Part shown: positions 47,452 to 58,394 of the stretch, one piece after another
How the letters are laid out: every line of letters starts with the position of its first letter
How positions within the stretch are numbered: the stretch's first letter is position 1
Source: Parascedosporium putredinis
Lineage: Eukaryota > Ascomycota > Sordariomycetes > Microascales > Microascaceae
Reading direction: 5' to 3'
Length of the DNA: 64,000 nt
NCBI GenBank assembly: GCA_949357655.1
Contig: CASHTG010000012.1
Span: 3,782,001-3,846,000 of the forward strand
Notes under the pieces: generated by a model
Seen by the model: the letters and a program-made list of their open reading frames with translations, nothing else
The model's database searches: none
Told to the model about the DNA's origin: nothing
Translations under genes and position numbers: made by a program

Positions 47452-49248
47452 ATGTCAGAGACTCAAAATCTGACGAACCGCCTCGGCGGCATGAATCCGT
47501 TCTCCAAGCACAGGAAGCATCGCGATGAGGACGATGTAGGAGATGACATGAGCTTCGATGCCGTGGCGGGTGGTGGCCACTCGGCGCAGATTATTGACGC
47601 CAAGAAACATTCCTTGCGCGTGAGCAATGCCCTCAAGTCCTTCCTTGTGGGCCAAAAGTCCTTGACGAGAGGGATGCGGGCTTCGACTCGGAGGAGCACA
47701 CTCCGGCGCTGGCATCGCTCCTGACCAAGTCCCACATCCGCGTGCCTGCGTCGGTTGTGGACCGCTCCTTTCCGCTGCAGGATTACTTCATCAGCTCCAG
47801 CCACAACACGTACCTGATGGCGCACCAGCTGTACGGGTCCTCGAATGTGGACGCCTACAAGGTGGCGCTGCGGGCGGGCTCACGGTGCGTCGAGATCGAC
47901 GCCTGGGACCACGACGATAACAAAGACGAGCCCAAAGTCACGCATGGCTTTACACTTGTATCCAACATCGCCTTCCGCACCGTGTGCGAGGCCATCCGAG
48001 ACGCCGTCGATGAGGAGACGGCGGAGGCAGCCCGGACAGGAGGCCCCCTCCTACCCCCATCGTCATCTCACTGGAGAACCACTGCAACGCGTACGGACAA
48101 AAGAGGCTAGTCGAGATCCTCCACGAAGTCCTCGGCCCCCGTCTTCTGAGGGCGCCCGTCGAGAAGGACCACGAAGGAACCCTATACGATGCGGCGAAGC
48201 ATATTCGTCTAAGAGACTTGGGATGCAAAGTGGTGGTGATAGTGGAGCACCACCTGCAAGACGAGCGCCCGGACAGTGACTCTTCGAGTTCTAGTGACAG
48301 CAGCAGCGACAGCTCCGAAGACGAAGAGGAGAAACGGGCGCGCGAGGAGTACAAGAAAAAGAAGAAGAAGACGAAGAACGATAAAGACTCCAAGGAAGAC
48401 GGAGCCATCATTCCGGAACTGGCGGCGCTGGGCGTGTACGCGCAGTCGGTCAAGCCGGGCAACAACTCGTGGTTCGATCCGGGCGAGCTGATCAACGCGC
48501 CGCACCACCACCTCATCAACGTCTCCGAGTCGGGTCTGCGCCAACACCTCCCCGGCCACAGGCACAGGATTGGGACGCACAATTCCAAGCACCTGATGCG
48601 CGTGTACCCCAAGGGCACACGCATCTCGTCCAACAACCTCAAGCCCGTGCCGTTCTGGGGCATCGGGGCGCAGATCTGCGCCATGAACTGGCAAAAGTTC
48701 GACGCCAGCATGCAAATCAACGAGGCCCTGTTCAGCGGCACCGAGGGCTACGTGCTGAAGCCGGCCGCGCTCCGGGAAGGGGCCGTGGGCGGTGCGGCGG
48801 GAGCAGGCACGAGGAAGAAGAAGCTCAGGTTGCATGCGGCTGGCGCGACCGATGTACCGAGCCGCAACAAGGACGACGCGAACGATGTGCGGCCCTACCT
48901 CTCTTGCGTGATGGTGCACCCGGATGACCTGAAAAACGAGCCGCCCAAGCGCAAGACATCGGCGTACAAGCAGCGCAAACTGGATCTTCTCAGGCGAGGC
49001 GAGAACCCGCCCGCGTCCCAGCCCATCTGGGATGAGGTGCTCGAGTGGGAGTACGACGACAACGAACTGGTGTTCCTTAGGATGTTAGTCAAGAGCGACG
49101 ACAGCTTTGCCAGGAACCCTATCCTCGGGGTGGCTTCAGTCAGACTCTTGTACGTCGTGCCAGGGTGGAACTTTATTGAGCTGTTGGATCTGAAGGGTAG
49201 GAAACCAAGTGCAGCATCCTTGTCAAATTCGATATTGAAGATGCTTGA
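47452..49248 (+). CDS. Phosphoinositide-specific phospholipase C, frameshifted
   Basis: Calcium-dependent PI-PLC cleaving PIP2 to IP3 and diacylglycerol. About 599 aa, intronless. The X domain carries catalytic His118 in SSSHNTYL, acidic Ca-binding residues in CVEIDAWD, His165 in VTHGFTL, and ISLENHC. A linker (about 271-316) is a run of Asp/Ser/Glu followed by Lys-rich sequence. The Y domain includes NSWFDPGELINAPHHH, HLMRVYPKGTRISSNN and FWGIGAQICAMNWQ. A C2 domain ends the protein. No PH domain or clear EF hands are seen, as in many short fungal PLCs. Frame breaks at about 47654-47660, 48043 and 49202 each fit one missing base. The last one hides the true C-terminus: adding one A gives TKCSILVKFDIEDA and a stop at 49246-49248, instead of reading on to 49375. 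Total then is 600 codons. Confidence 0.93.
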
Positions 49249-49611
49249 GGCTGAGGCAGCTGGGTTGAGTGGGATGAAGAATGGAAGAACAGTACTAGAA
49301 AGTTATCAAAGTCTTTTTGATTGCTTTTCCTTTTGCCCTTGCCAACCAGGCTTTTGTTGCTCGGACTGTCGGTGAAGAGTGGCCTCCACCATTTCTATAT
49401 CTTAAGTCAATTGATTCATCTTAAGGAAGGCACATTGAACTCTCTCAAAGATGCCTTCCAGCCCAGGAAGGAACGCCCACGACCCCCGACTTGGCCGCCT
49501 TCCCACGGCCGCACCTTCTCTTCCAGACCAGCGCCCCGAACAGAGAGTAGGTTTATATACCAGGAAAAGAACCTACCTTCCATCCGAGCAGCTCAAGCAC
49601 CAACACTGCAA

Positions 49612-49766
49612 CCGACGGTGGCCTAGCGGTCGCCCGCACGGCGCGCTCATTCAGATAGAAAACTCGTGGCAACATGGGGTTTTCGGGGCCACGTCTCGGC
49701 TAGGACTTGCAAGAGTTCGATTCTAGAGCTAAGAAGGGGCCTCTTTTTTTTTTTTTTTTTTTTTTT
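49612..49766 (+). other. Pol III type-2 promoter-like element with T23 terminator (tRNA-derived relic?)
   Basis: TGGCCTAGCGG at 49619-49629 matches the A-box consensus TRGYNNARNGG. AGTTCGATTCT at 49714-49724 matches the B-box consensus RGTTCRANTCY. A run of 23 T begins at 49744. The order and 95-base spacing suit a tRNA with intron or a tRNA-derived short interspersed element. However, the predicted T stem has only two of five pairs and the acceptor ends do not pair, so this is not an intact tRNA. Confidence 0.35.
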
Positions 49767-49800
49767 CTTTTTTTCTTTCTTTCTTTCTTCTTTCTTCTCT
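49744..49800 (+). repeat. T23 run followed by CTTT repeats
   Basis: Twenty-three consecutive T, then C-interrupted T runs and (CTTT) units. It could serve as a Pol III terminator for the upstream boxes, or be a simple sequence only. Confidence 0.85.
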
Positions 49801-51666
49801 TCTCCTTTACGCCCCTCGCCACGAAATACCTGTCTGCCCGATAGTTCTTTTTCACCAATGGGTTGAGTTGCTAACTCGCTCGTCGAGTTTCTGATTTTCT
49901 TGTTCTCTGGCTTTTACACTGATCTCGGACATGGTGGATCTGGCGGCTGTTGATATCTTGGATTTAGGCATATCTTTTCAATTGAGGCCAATGTGTCTGT
50001 GAGCGTGAGATGCGATTGGAGGAGGGCAACGACGTAAAGGGCACGTAAGGCAAGCAGTAGAAGATAGGGGGCAAGGGACGGATTTGAATAAATTAAGTCG
50101 CAGCAATCTCTTGAGAGGCCCTTAATTGCATCTGATCGCTCTCCGTATTACTTGCATCTCCCATGGAGACGCTAATGGCAGGTCACGGCGACGAAACAGC
50201 CGCCGATCCTCGAGTGACGATGGGGTAGTAATTTGGGGATTTTATGCGCCAGGTGGAAAATTCCATTCTCCGGTGACACCTTGACGTCGATGATCGATCC
50301 TTTCCCCATCCAAGGTTGGATTTTTCGAGGGACTTTGCTTCGCCTTGTCCCGCGAGAAATCGAGTTGGAAAGGTGTAGGACGTCTAGATACCCTTTGCTT
50401 TAACAGCCGAGCCTTCAAAGCGAGTGACGGCGACAAAGTAAAAAGGTATCGGTCATCGGGGATGCGGACTTCCCTTGAAGTTCCCGTCGCTGGTCGCTTT
50501 GATATGAACTTGATCGGAGTTAAAGCAGAAGGCCCGAAGTTGGCACTTTCCGTCCGCTTGTTCGTCAGCAGCTGAGGTCTATGGAGGAGTTTCCGCATCG
50601 AAAGGTTGGGGTCTCTTCTGTTTTCCGGGGTGGGATTGGTTATATGGACACGTGGAGAAGGCTTGGCTTTGACTGTTCCGGTTTTCTTCAAGGTTCATGA
50701 GATGTTCCGAGCGGCAGGGAGGCAGGTTCGAGAAAGGTCTTATGGGCGACGGCATTAAGACCCGATGTAGATAAGTGGTCCACTCGCAGAAAAGGGACTG
50801 CTGAGGGATCAAGAGTGGTTCGAGGTTGCCAGTGACTTCCGCGAACACCGGCTCCAGCGGCCTTCGTCCAAGTTGAGCAATTGGTCCCTTCAATCGTACA
50901 TACTGTATGGAACATGGGGGACTCGATAACACATCCATTAATTGATTACTACACGCTTTGAGGTCGTCGACAGACATCCATAGATGTAGAGGTTCAATCC
51001 TTCTCTCTCCAAACCTTGCTAGCATCATTGTGATGGGATAATGTTGCGATGCTGGATGCTTCCAGGCTGGTGCGCTACTCTACAGCGAGCCCTACATGTA
51101 GTCAACAGTGTTCAGACGATTGATCCATCCACCATGGATCAATCTAGCTACTGACTATCAATCAATCACCTCGTGATGGCTAGAGTACTCAGGCTCATCA
51201 AATCAGTGAATCCCTACCATGTCTGTCCATCCATAACCGCGGGTGGAGAAGCGGGGGTTCTGAACCAGGGGCCGTTGTCGTCTTCGGGCATCTTTTCCTC
51301 CTCGGACGCTGTTGCGCCGCCCTTGTTTATTCCAGGCACCAATCAAAGACACCCCCGAATTTCAAGCCGCCCGTACGAGAGGCTTGTAATACTGCCTTTT
51401 CCGGGAATACGGCTCCGGGAAGAGGGAAAGGACCTAGGTGCATTAACAATTGAGAGCATTTTCCCCAAACCACTTCTTTGTCGCTGTCTCTCTCCCTCCA
51501 CCCGTAATTATCAGGAATATGGAGCTCCCGCGTTCCCTGCCGTGGGTCCAAATACCGATGGAATCACCTCCAAGCGAATGAAGACGAGTCGGCTCGCCTC
51601 CCTGTTCGCCATCGTTCCACTGGGAACAACATGTACTTGGGAATGCACCCTCAAGAGCCCAGTCGA

Positions 51667-51728
51667 GTGGGGGTGGGCGGAAGAGGAAAAGGCTTGTTTC
51701 TTCGTCTCGTCTCTTATATAGCTCCCAA
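51667..51728 (+). promoter_or_regulatory. Candidate GH5 promoter elements
   Basis: A GTGGGG motif (CreA/CRE1 consensus SYGGRG) near 51668, TATATA at 51715-51720 and CCAAT just after. The TATA lies about 195 bases before the ATG. This is consistent with carbon-controlled cellulase expression, but the motifs are short. Confidence 0.4.
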
Positions 51729-51914
51729 TACACCCTCTTTTGACCGCCACCATGCCCTCCTCTTCTCTAGCAGACTCTCCCCCTTTTCGCCTGTATTTCT
51801 TGTCTGTTTTCATTATTTTTTAGCTTCTACGAGTCGTTTCTGAATCGGCTCCTGCCACAGCTTCTTTTCGTCTCTCCGAGCATCAGTCCTGCCCAATTGG
51901 CAACTTCCGTCAGC

Positions 51915-53279
51915 ATGAAGGTAGCCACCATTCTCTCCGCCCTGGCCTCTGTGGCCTCGGCCAAGATCCTCTTCGCTGGTGTTGCCGAGTCCAGCGGTGA
52001 GTTTGGTCTCTGGAGCCCCGATGCCACCCCCGGAACCGGGTTGCCCGGTACCTTTGGCAAGGATTACTCTTTCATCGATGAGAAGACGGTTGACATCTTT
52101 GTCGACGAGCACAAGGTACGAAAAAGTCACCTGCCAATCTTTCCTTTTGAAGTCCTTGAAGGAGAAGGACAGGGCAAATTTTAAGGGAGCTCCCCGCCAA
52201 ACTAATACCTTACTAACATCTTGTGACATAGGTCAATCTCTTCCGCGTCGCGTTCGCGCTGGAGCGCATGTGCCCCCTCGAGACTGGTCTCGGTGCCACC
52301 TTTGACGAGGAGCACTTTGGCCACTACAAGGACGCCATTGACTACATCACCGTCACCAAGGGCGCTTGTAAGTTCCGCACCCCCTCGCACCCGGCCTGGG
52401 GCCGTGAAGCCGTTGCGCGGGCCCACACGAGAAGCTCTCTGTCTAACACCATTTTCCCCCGTCAACAGACGCCATCCTCGACCCCCACAACTACATGCGC
52501 TACAACGACCCTCGCAGCAACCCATGACCGGCAGCGTCATCGGCAACACCACCGACACCACCGCCGCCACCACCGAGCAATTCGCCGAGTTCTGGGCCGA
52601 GCTCGCCGGCCGCTTCAAGGACAACGAGCGCGTCATGTTCGGCATCATGAACGAGCCCCACGACATGCCCACCAAGCTCGTCTTCGACAACAACCAGGCC
52701 GCCGTCGACGCCATCCGCGGCGCCGGCGCCACCAACCTCATCCTCGTCCCCGGCGGCCAGTGGTCCGGCGGCCACAGCTGGACCGAGAGCTGGGGCGGCG
52801 ACCTCCTCCCCAACTCCGACTTCATGCACAAGATCGAGGACCCCGAGAACAACTTCGTCCTCGACGTCCACGAGTACCTGGACGAGGACTACTCGGGCAC
52901 CCACTCCGAGTGCGTCAACGGGTACCCCGAGCACCTCGCCGAGCTCACCGCCTGGCTCAAGGAGAATGACCTCAAGGCCATGATCACCGAGTTTGGCGGC
53001 TCCAACACCACCGCCTGCGAGACCCTCCTCGACGAGGCCCTCGGCTACATGGAGGACAACGACGTCTTCGTCGGCTGGACCGCCTGGGCCGCCGGTCCTT
53101 TCTGGGGCCCCAACTCCGCTTGCTGCACCGACCAGAGGCAGCTCGGCAGCCTGGAGCCCGGAAGCACCGCTGCCGACGGCTCGCCCGGCTTGTACGAGAC
53201 CCTCTGGAAGAAGGTCTTCGTGCCCCGCATCCCCGAGACGCTCCAGTGGGAAGGCCCCGTTGTCATCAACGAGGCTTAA
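51915..53279 (+). CDS. GH5 (subfamily 5-like) endo-beta-1,4-glucanase, one frameshift
   Basis: Secreted cellulase hydrolysing internal beta-1,4 bonds of cellulose. The signal peptide is MKVATILSALASVASA (1-16), and the mature protein starts KILFAGVAESSGEFG. Three exons (51915-52115, 52232-52367, 52469-53279) give about 382 aa. The general acid Glu175 is in GIMNEPHDM. The nucleophile Glu287 is in ITEFGGSN. VLDVHEYLDEDYSG holds the substrate-binding His/Tyr, and GWTAWAAGPFWG the aromatic floor. There is no CBM1 cellulose-binding module or linker, so it is a catalytic-domain-only enzyme. One frame break at 52509-52511 (ACGACC-CTCGC) fits one missing C. With it the reading becomes DPSQQPMTGSVIGN and the total is 383 codons including the stop. 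Third codon positions are markedly C-rich, suggesting high expression. Confidence 0.95.
52116..52231 (+). other. GH5 intron 1
   Basis: Starts GTACGA after DEHK and ends CATAG before VNLFRVAF. It contains a CTAAC branch-like sequence about 20 bases before the end. Confidence 0.85.
52368..52468 (+). other. GH5 intron 2
   Basis: Starts GTAAGT after TKGA (splitting a Tyr codon) and ends CAACAG before AILDPHNY. CTAAC lies about 25 bases before the end. Confidence 0.85.
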
Positions 53280-53906
53280 AGGGGCATTCATTGACAGAGG
53301 TGACGTTTGGAGATGAAGAAGAGAGCTGGGTACGAGCGAAGTGGGGGTAGGGACACGTGAAAAAAGACTATGGGAGGGATAAAAGTAGAGTGACTCCCTG
53401 GAACCCGTTGTTCTCTGGCTATGCCAGATGGGGATGTGCGATGTAGGCACATTTTCCCGCCTTCTTGTATTTATTCATTTTGGTACATATATAGAGATAT
53501 ATGTATATTTATACGCTTCTACATCGCGTCTCATCCGTTCAACGAACCATAGGTGGAAATCAATCTTGATAGACGTGATGCGTTGCATACGGATTGGCGC
53601 AGCTGTTGCAAATTCGGGAGCTTAAGCTAGTGAAATACATGTAACGATATGGAGGCCAATAGCCATTTTCCTTCTCCTTCGTACTCTCGTTCCTCCTGAT
53701 ACTAGACGTAGGATAATTGGAACCACCTGTACATGAATATGAGGACGAAATACATGAAATCTGGGACGAAAAAACGAAAACAAAAGAAGCGATCAGCAGA
53801 GGGCAACGTAAAGAGGTAACAATGGATACGAGAGAGGTCCACGTCGATGTAATAGGATGATATTTTGAAGCGGATAGCACTGCATGCCAAGAATCTTCCC
53901 CGGTGT
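53280..53906. other. Convergent spacer between GH5 and zinc-finger gene
   Basis: AT-rich 3-prime regions of both genes. It contains the hairpin at 53484-53505 and no gene. Confidence 0.6.
53484..53505. terminator. AT-rich hairpin downstream of GH5
   Basis: TACATATAT, loop AGAG, then ATATATGTA: a perfect 9-base stem about 205 bases after the GH5 stop, in a TATATA-rich block. Such AT-rich elements often mark fungal 3-prime processing regions. The role here is inference. Confidence 0.4.
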
Positions 53907-54526
53907 CTATTTCCGAGACCGCCCGGATGCCGACTGTTGGCCCTTCAGAGCTGGGCAACTGGCACGATGGTTCTTGATGTAGTCATCTCTCTGGAAGCTC
54001 TTTCCGCAATGGGGACAATCCCCTCTCCGGTTCTCCAAACCCTTGTCCCGGGCCGCTCGGGGATGGTGGGTCGCCACGTGCCGCTGGACCTCCTTTTGGG
54101 TGTGACACCTCTTTTCGCAGCCGTCTTCCGCCTCAGAGCATGGGAATCTGGGCTCTTTGTGGCGATCTTGGTGTTTTCTGTCGTTGTGGTTACCACCGTT
54201 AGCCATCAGCTTCGCCCGTTGGGACCAGGCGGCGTGAACAAGGGAAGGTTGCGGTACGCACTTTAGAGAATTATTGTCCGCATAAAATTCCCACAATCGT
54301 GACATTGGGGACCTGACGACGACGCCTTGCCCTTACTCCGGGACGATTTGCCCTTATCCCGGGACGAGGACGCTCTCGGGCTGGGTAGCGGTTCTTGCGT
54401 GCCAGCGACCGAGTGTCGGACCGAGTCAGGAGAAGATTCGACACTGGTCCCAGCTTCATGAGAGTAGTCCCCATGATGTGCGGATTCAGACTTCACCTCT
54501 AGTATTAGCCCGCCGATCAGTGGCAT
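53907..54526 (-). CDS. C2H2 zinc-finger protein (3-prime exons), one frameshift
   Basis: Probable DNA-binding nuclear protein. Two exons on the minus strand (54262-54526 and 53907-54177) with an 84-base intron encode about 178 aa. A Ser/Arg/Lys-rich linker (SSRDKGKSSRSKGKASSS) precedes three fingers. Finger 1 (CHDCGKFYADNNSLKKHQDRH) has perfect C-x2-C-x12-H-x3-H spacing, but only after splicing and after adding one A near 54288. Finger 2 is C-x6-C-x12-H-x3-H. Finger 3 (CPHCGKSFQRDD, then H and C) is C2HC. The perfect first finger across the joint strongly supports both the intron and the missing base. The ATG at 54526 may not be the true start; a likely upstream exon is listed next. Confidence 0.85.
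54178..54261 (-). other. Intron within first zinc finger
   Basis: Starts GTGCGT and ends GACAG on the minus strand. Splicing joins NNSLK to KHQDRH and completes the finger. Confidence 0.8.
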
Positions 54527-54900
54527 GGTTGTAGTTGGAAAAAGGTTGGGAAGTGGGAGAAGATGGAAATGTGAGACATGGAGTAAGAGTAGGAAAGACT
54601 GCTCGTGGTAAGGAAAGATGGAGTGTGGTCGTTATTTTATGAATATTGGGATTTTGTAGGAGCGCAACGGGAATAGCTATCAGTGGTAGGGGTAGGGGAG
54701 GGTCTCGGCATGGGAGGGTTGGCCTTGTGCATAACCACCGTTCCGTGTGCACCTTTGGGGTACCAAAACCCACGTTTGCTTGTACATCCACGACAAGAAC
54801 ATGTACGTAGGCGCAGGGATATAAGTGGAGAGTGTGGGTGACGAGGGAAGAGTGGGTGATCAATGTGGGAGGGGGCCGACGTGAGAGAAAGCAATCTTAC

Positions 54901-55082
54901 CTCTGGTCCCGCGCTATAATGCGCCCCTTTTCATATTCTTCCTGCTCACCATATCCCATCGCCTGGCTCATGTCACCATATTCGCCCTGGTCGGCACATG
55001 GGTCTGGCCCGGTATAGCCACAGAACGCGTCCCTGTTCCCATAGTAGTTGAAGGGAGAACTTTTATTGGACTCCGAGGTCAT
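54901..55082 (-). CDS. Candidate 5-prime exon of the zinc-finger gene
   Basis: On the minus strand the frame starts MTSESNKSSPFNYYGNRD at 55082. It runs through a Tyr/Gly/Asp/Glu-rich segment (DMSQAMGYGEQEEYEKG), unlike the low-complexity noise nearby, and meets a consensus donor GTAAGA right after ARDQ and two bases of the next codon. The zinc-finger exons lie downstream on the same strand. I could not find an in-frame acceptor that joins it directly to the 54526 exon. The simple TACTAG acceptor near 54512 gives the wrong phase, which an extra small exon or another missing base would explain. It could also belong to a separate short gene. Confidence 0.45.
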
Positions 55083-57669
55083 CAGGGGCGCTCTAACCAA
55101 GAGATACTTTGTAAGTACTTGTAAAAGCGGTCACTAGGGAACTGCGGGTGCCGTGGAGAATAATTTTCACACCCAACAGCCTCAAAGGGGAGCTGCGATA
55201 GGCTGCAAGTTCCGGAAGCGAGAGAATTTCTATCAGATATTCCTTCCCAGGGCTCACACTCGTGACCTATGTCCGCAAGAAGAGAAGAGAGGGGGATTGT
55301 GTTTCCGTGGGTGCAGCGCGTGCACGAGTGACAGGGCGATCTAGAAAGGATGAAGTGCGGTGATGGGGGTGAACCTACATGAAATCAGACTTATACCTTG
55401 TGGATAGTGAAGCTCAGGGATTATGGGTTGAAACTGGATGCGGACCGTAGAAGAGACGAGATGGAACTGAAGACAGTAAAAAGAAAACACGTATAGCTAG
55501 AATAAAAGGAAAGAAGAATGACACAAGATCTAGCTCTTATTCAACTTAAGGAAGTTTCTTATAAGCCTTAAGACAAGAGATGGTCGTGTTTCTCGGCCAG
55601 CAACTCTTCCACCTTTTATATTTGACTTCTGAAAGAAGCCTCCCTAGCTAGAGTGGTCACATAGCCCGGGAAATAGACACACTCGACTCTCGCAAGCGGG
55701 CAGAAAGATAACTGAGGCTTCAGGATGAGGACACAAAAGACCTTGCCGGGAGCCCCATCAGGAGGCAGAGGCATCAACCTGGCCTCCAACCTTAGGCCAA
55801 GGAGGCGGCGCCAGCCGGGGAGGACCAGACCACGTCAGGGAGTCATCGTGAATTCCCGTCAAAGACGAAGCAGATAGGCTTCCAGGGTAGCATAGAACAG
55901 TCACTGTCGGCCTCCCGCCTCCTTTTGTATAGTCAAAAGGGGGAAAACCCTGATTCAGGGCGGCATCCTCTTCTGAGGGAGGTGAGAGGGGCGGAGGCCG
56001 TGGATGACGAAAGCGCAAGGTATACCTCCCCCTAGAATCTTCTGGACCTGCAGGCCTTTGCTGATAGGGCTTACTCGAGAAGGAGAGGGAGGCTCGGTGG
56101 AGAGGGCATGTACTAGAGTTGGCACGCCCGGTAGGAAGTCGAAAAGAGAAGAAAAAATTGGTGGGCGGCGAATGCGCTAAACGTTGTGTGCTCGCGGGAG
56201 CTATCCTCGATGAGGCGCGATAAAGGTTGGCCTTCGGCAGGAGGCTTGCAGAGAGAATGTACCGGGATCAGCGATTGGCGTGCGAATGACACGTCACGGT
56301 CCCCCTTCGTTCTTGGTGAAAAGAATAGCCAAGCCACGGACAGAAGTAGGAAGGGAGGAAGACAGACAAAGGGAAAAAAAAAAAAAGAAGCCGAGAGGCC
56401 CAAGATGAGGTTTCTGGCCTTGCAACCTGCGACCCGGTAGGCATCAATGAGTCCCCAGCTTCAAATGGGGTTTCGGTGTTGTTGTTAACCCTCCTCAATT
56501 AGCTGTTTTGAAACTGCATGCGACGCCTACCATGTGGGAGTCCGCTCCGATGGTGGCTCCGCGCCGAAATTACCCTTCCCCGGCCGCTAGTGTCTCTAGT
56601 CTAGTCTAGCTTCAATCTTTTTAGGCGGTTGGTTATCGAAAGGGGTCAGTCAACCATCGAGGCGAGTTTTGTGTTCGTTGCGGGTCTGCCGGCCTTGGCT
56701 TGGCGTCCACTGTCGCAAACGCAAACGTCGAGTCATCGTTGTCCCGGGGCATCTACACGCAAATGCGTGAAAAGAACCCCGGTTCGCAACGATGCCCGCC
56801 CCGGCCCCGCCCCGGGATGCCCTCGTAATTTGGCAACGCTCATCGCACCGCCCAAGTAGTTCGGGCGCGATGCGGATTCCACTTGTCCCTCAAACCCAAA
56901 GCCCCCCATACTTTAGAAACCGAACCTGGCGCGATTCTAGAACCATCCGCCACCGATTCGGAGGGGAAAACAGCTGACGTGCATCTAGCACAGCCAGCGA
57001 CGCCTGGGTCGCCTCCTTGCACGGCTGCCGCGCCGCCTTTTGAGGCCGAAGAGGGCAAGGCGTGGGCAGGTTATTTAGCATGTGCAAACCGTCGAGTATT
57101 CAATGGAAAACAAGGTTTTTATCCTTGTGTGGCTGTGGCGGCGGCGAACGCTGGATTCTGGTTCCTCGCGGGTCAGGTCGTAGGGTCAAGGCCACCCACC
57201 CCTTTTGACGCAGTCGGCTTGAAGCGGCGGCTAGGAGAAATCGTGATGGCGAAGCAGGCAAGTTGTCTGTCTTGATTGCAAGTGCCTGACACTACCCTGA
57301 CTTTTGTCTGTCTATCTCCTATGCTGATGATGCGTGAAGGCTTCGATTCAAGGCATCTTTACGGCCAGCATCCTCGGATATCTACACCATTTACGTTTGC
57401 TATTCCGTTCTACACTGCCCCGGTGGAGAGAACGAGGCTCACTGCTCTTTTTCTGCAAGGCTCGTAGTCCCCTGAGATCTGCCTCTTGCATCTGAACTAG
57501 TGCTTCTCTGACGTGCGATGGCGTGACGTTGCGCCTCACGGAAGGGTGAGAGGGCATCTTTTTCTTGAATGGCAAGGCATAGATGGATCTCTCTATTTTC
57601 CTTGCTAACCGAAAACTATCAACCCGTCTTGAATGCCTCGCCTTGTAGCCGGGCCACTGTACCAAGATC
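55083..57669. other. Intergenic region without a recognised gene
   Basis: About 2.6 kb between the zinc-finger gene and the methyltransferase. Frames near 55758-56018 (-) and 56883-57275 (+) show no domain. There is an A run of about 12 near 56369. Confidence 0.5.
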
Positions 57670-58394
57670 TCACCTTGCCAGGACCAGATAGGCGAAGCTC
57701 AACACACCACGGTATACCGTCTGATACTCATCCTCCCTCCGATTCTGTTCAGCTTCGATATCAGGAGCCCTAGGGTCCCCTTGATTCTCCAGCAACCACC
57801 CCCGTGGCCCAGCCCGATGGCCGGACTCGAAGTCGTCCCATTCTCGCGTATCAGCCGTACTGACATGCATCACCTTCCACCCCGCCTGCCTACTGAAAAC
57901 CACAACGTCCGAAAGGCGCGGTATCTCCTCGCCGAAAATCGCCACCGCCGCCTCGGTGGGACTTCGCTCCCAGCACGTGTCGCCGATGAGCACCTTTCCC
58001 TTGGGAACGACGGTGGCGAGGTGCTCGAGCATCGCCCGGGTATCACCTAGAGCGTGTGACGAGCCAATACAGATGGCGCGGTCAGCCGAACCTTGGTATT
58101 CTCTCGCGGGCTGCTCGACGAACTCGACGCTCCCCAACCCGCGGTCTTGGGCGTTGCGTTTTCCCGTGCCAAGACGACGGGATCTGTGTCGACGCCGATG
58201 GCCTGCGAGGAGGGACCGGCCTCGAATGCGGCTCGTAGGAGGAGCTCGCCCCACCCGCAGCCGAGATCTACGATACGGGTTGCGTTGGCGAGATCTAGGT
58301 GCTTGAGGAGGCTGGATGCGTGGTGCTCGGAAAGAGGGGCATTCCAAGTCAGGGCGGAGTATTTTGCAAGTTGGAAAGAGTCGTGTTGCTCCAT
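57670..58394 (-). CDS. SAM-dependent class I methyltransferase, one frameshift
   Basis: Small soluble methyltransferase of about 241 aa, substrate unknown. Motif I is RIVDLGCGWGE, followed by the acidic loop GVDTDP. Post-motif strands are RAICIGSSHALGD and GKVLIGDTCWE. The C-terminal part has REWDDFESGHR and ends in a beta strand SFAYLVLAR. An N-terminal helix AKYSALTWNAPLSEHHASSL precedes motif I, as in the Methyltransf_25-like enzymes. The frame breaks near 58153-58160, after VLARE. One A added to the A run restores the Rossmann fold continuity and gives 242 codons. I chose the ATG at 58394 because the upstream extension (to 58499) is Pro/Thr-rich and not needed for the fold. A start at 58499 cannot be excluded. 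Confidence 0.82.

Larger units (their letters stand above)
49249..51914. other. Intergenic region, PI-PLC to GH5
   Basis: Contains Pol III-like boxes followed by a long T run (listed separately). Open frames at 50242-51028 (-) and 51173-51721 (+) show no recognisable domain. Confidence 0.5.

Noticed and set aside
49612..49735. Intact tRNA gene with intron
   Set aside because: A and B boxes match, but the T stem has two of five pairs and the acceptor strands are not complementary, so only a relic or SINE-like element is suggested.
50242..51028. Two overlapping minus-strand frames of 149 residues
   Set aside because: Some stretches read protein-like, but no domain, signal or splice link was recognised and the composition matches surrounding spacer.
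52500..53450. 316-residue minus-strand frame opposite GH5
   Set aside because: It arises from the strong C-rich third-position bias of the GH5 gene and has Val/Gly/Glu-repeat composition.
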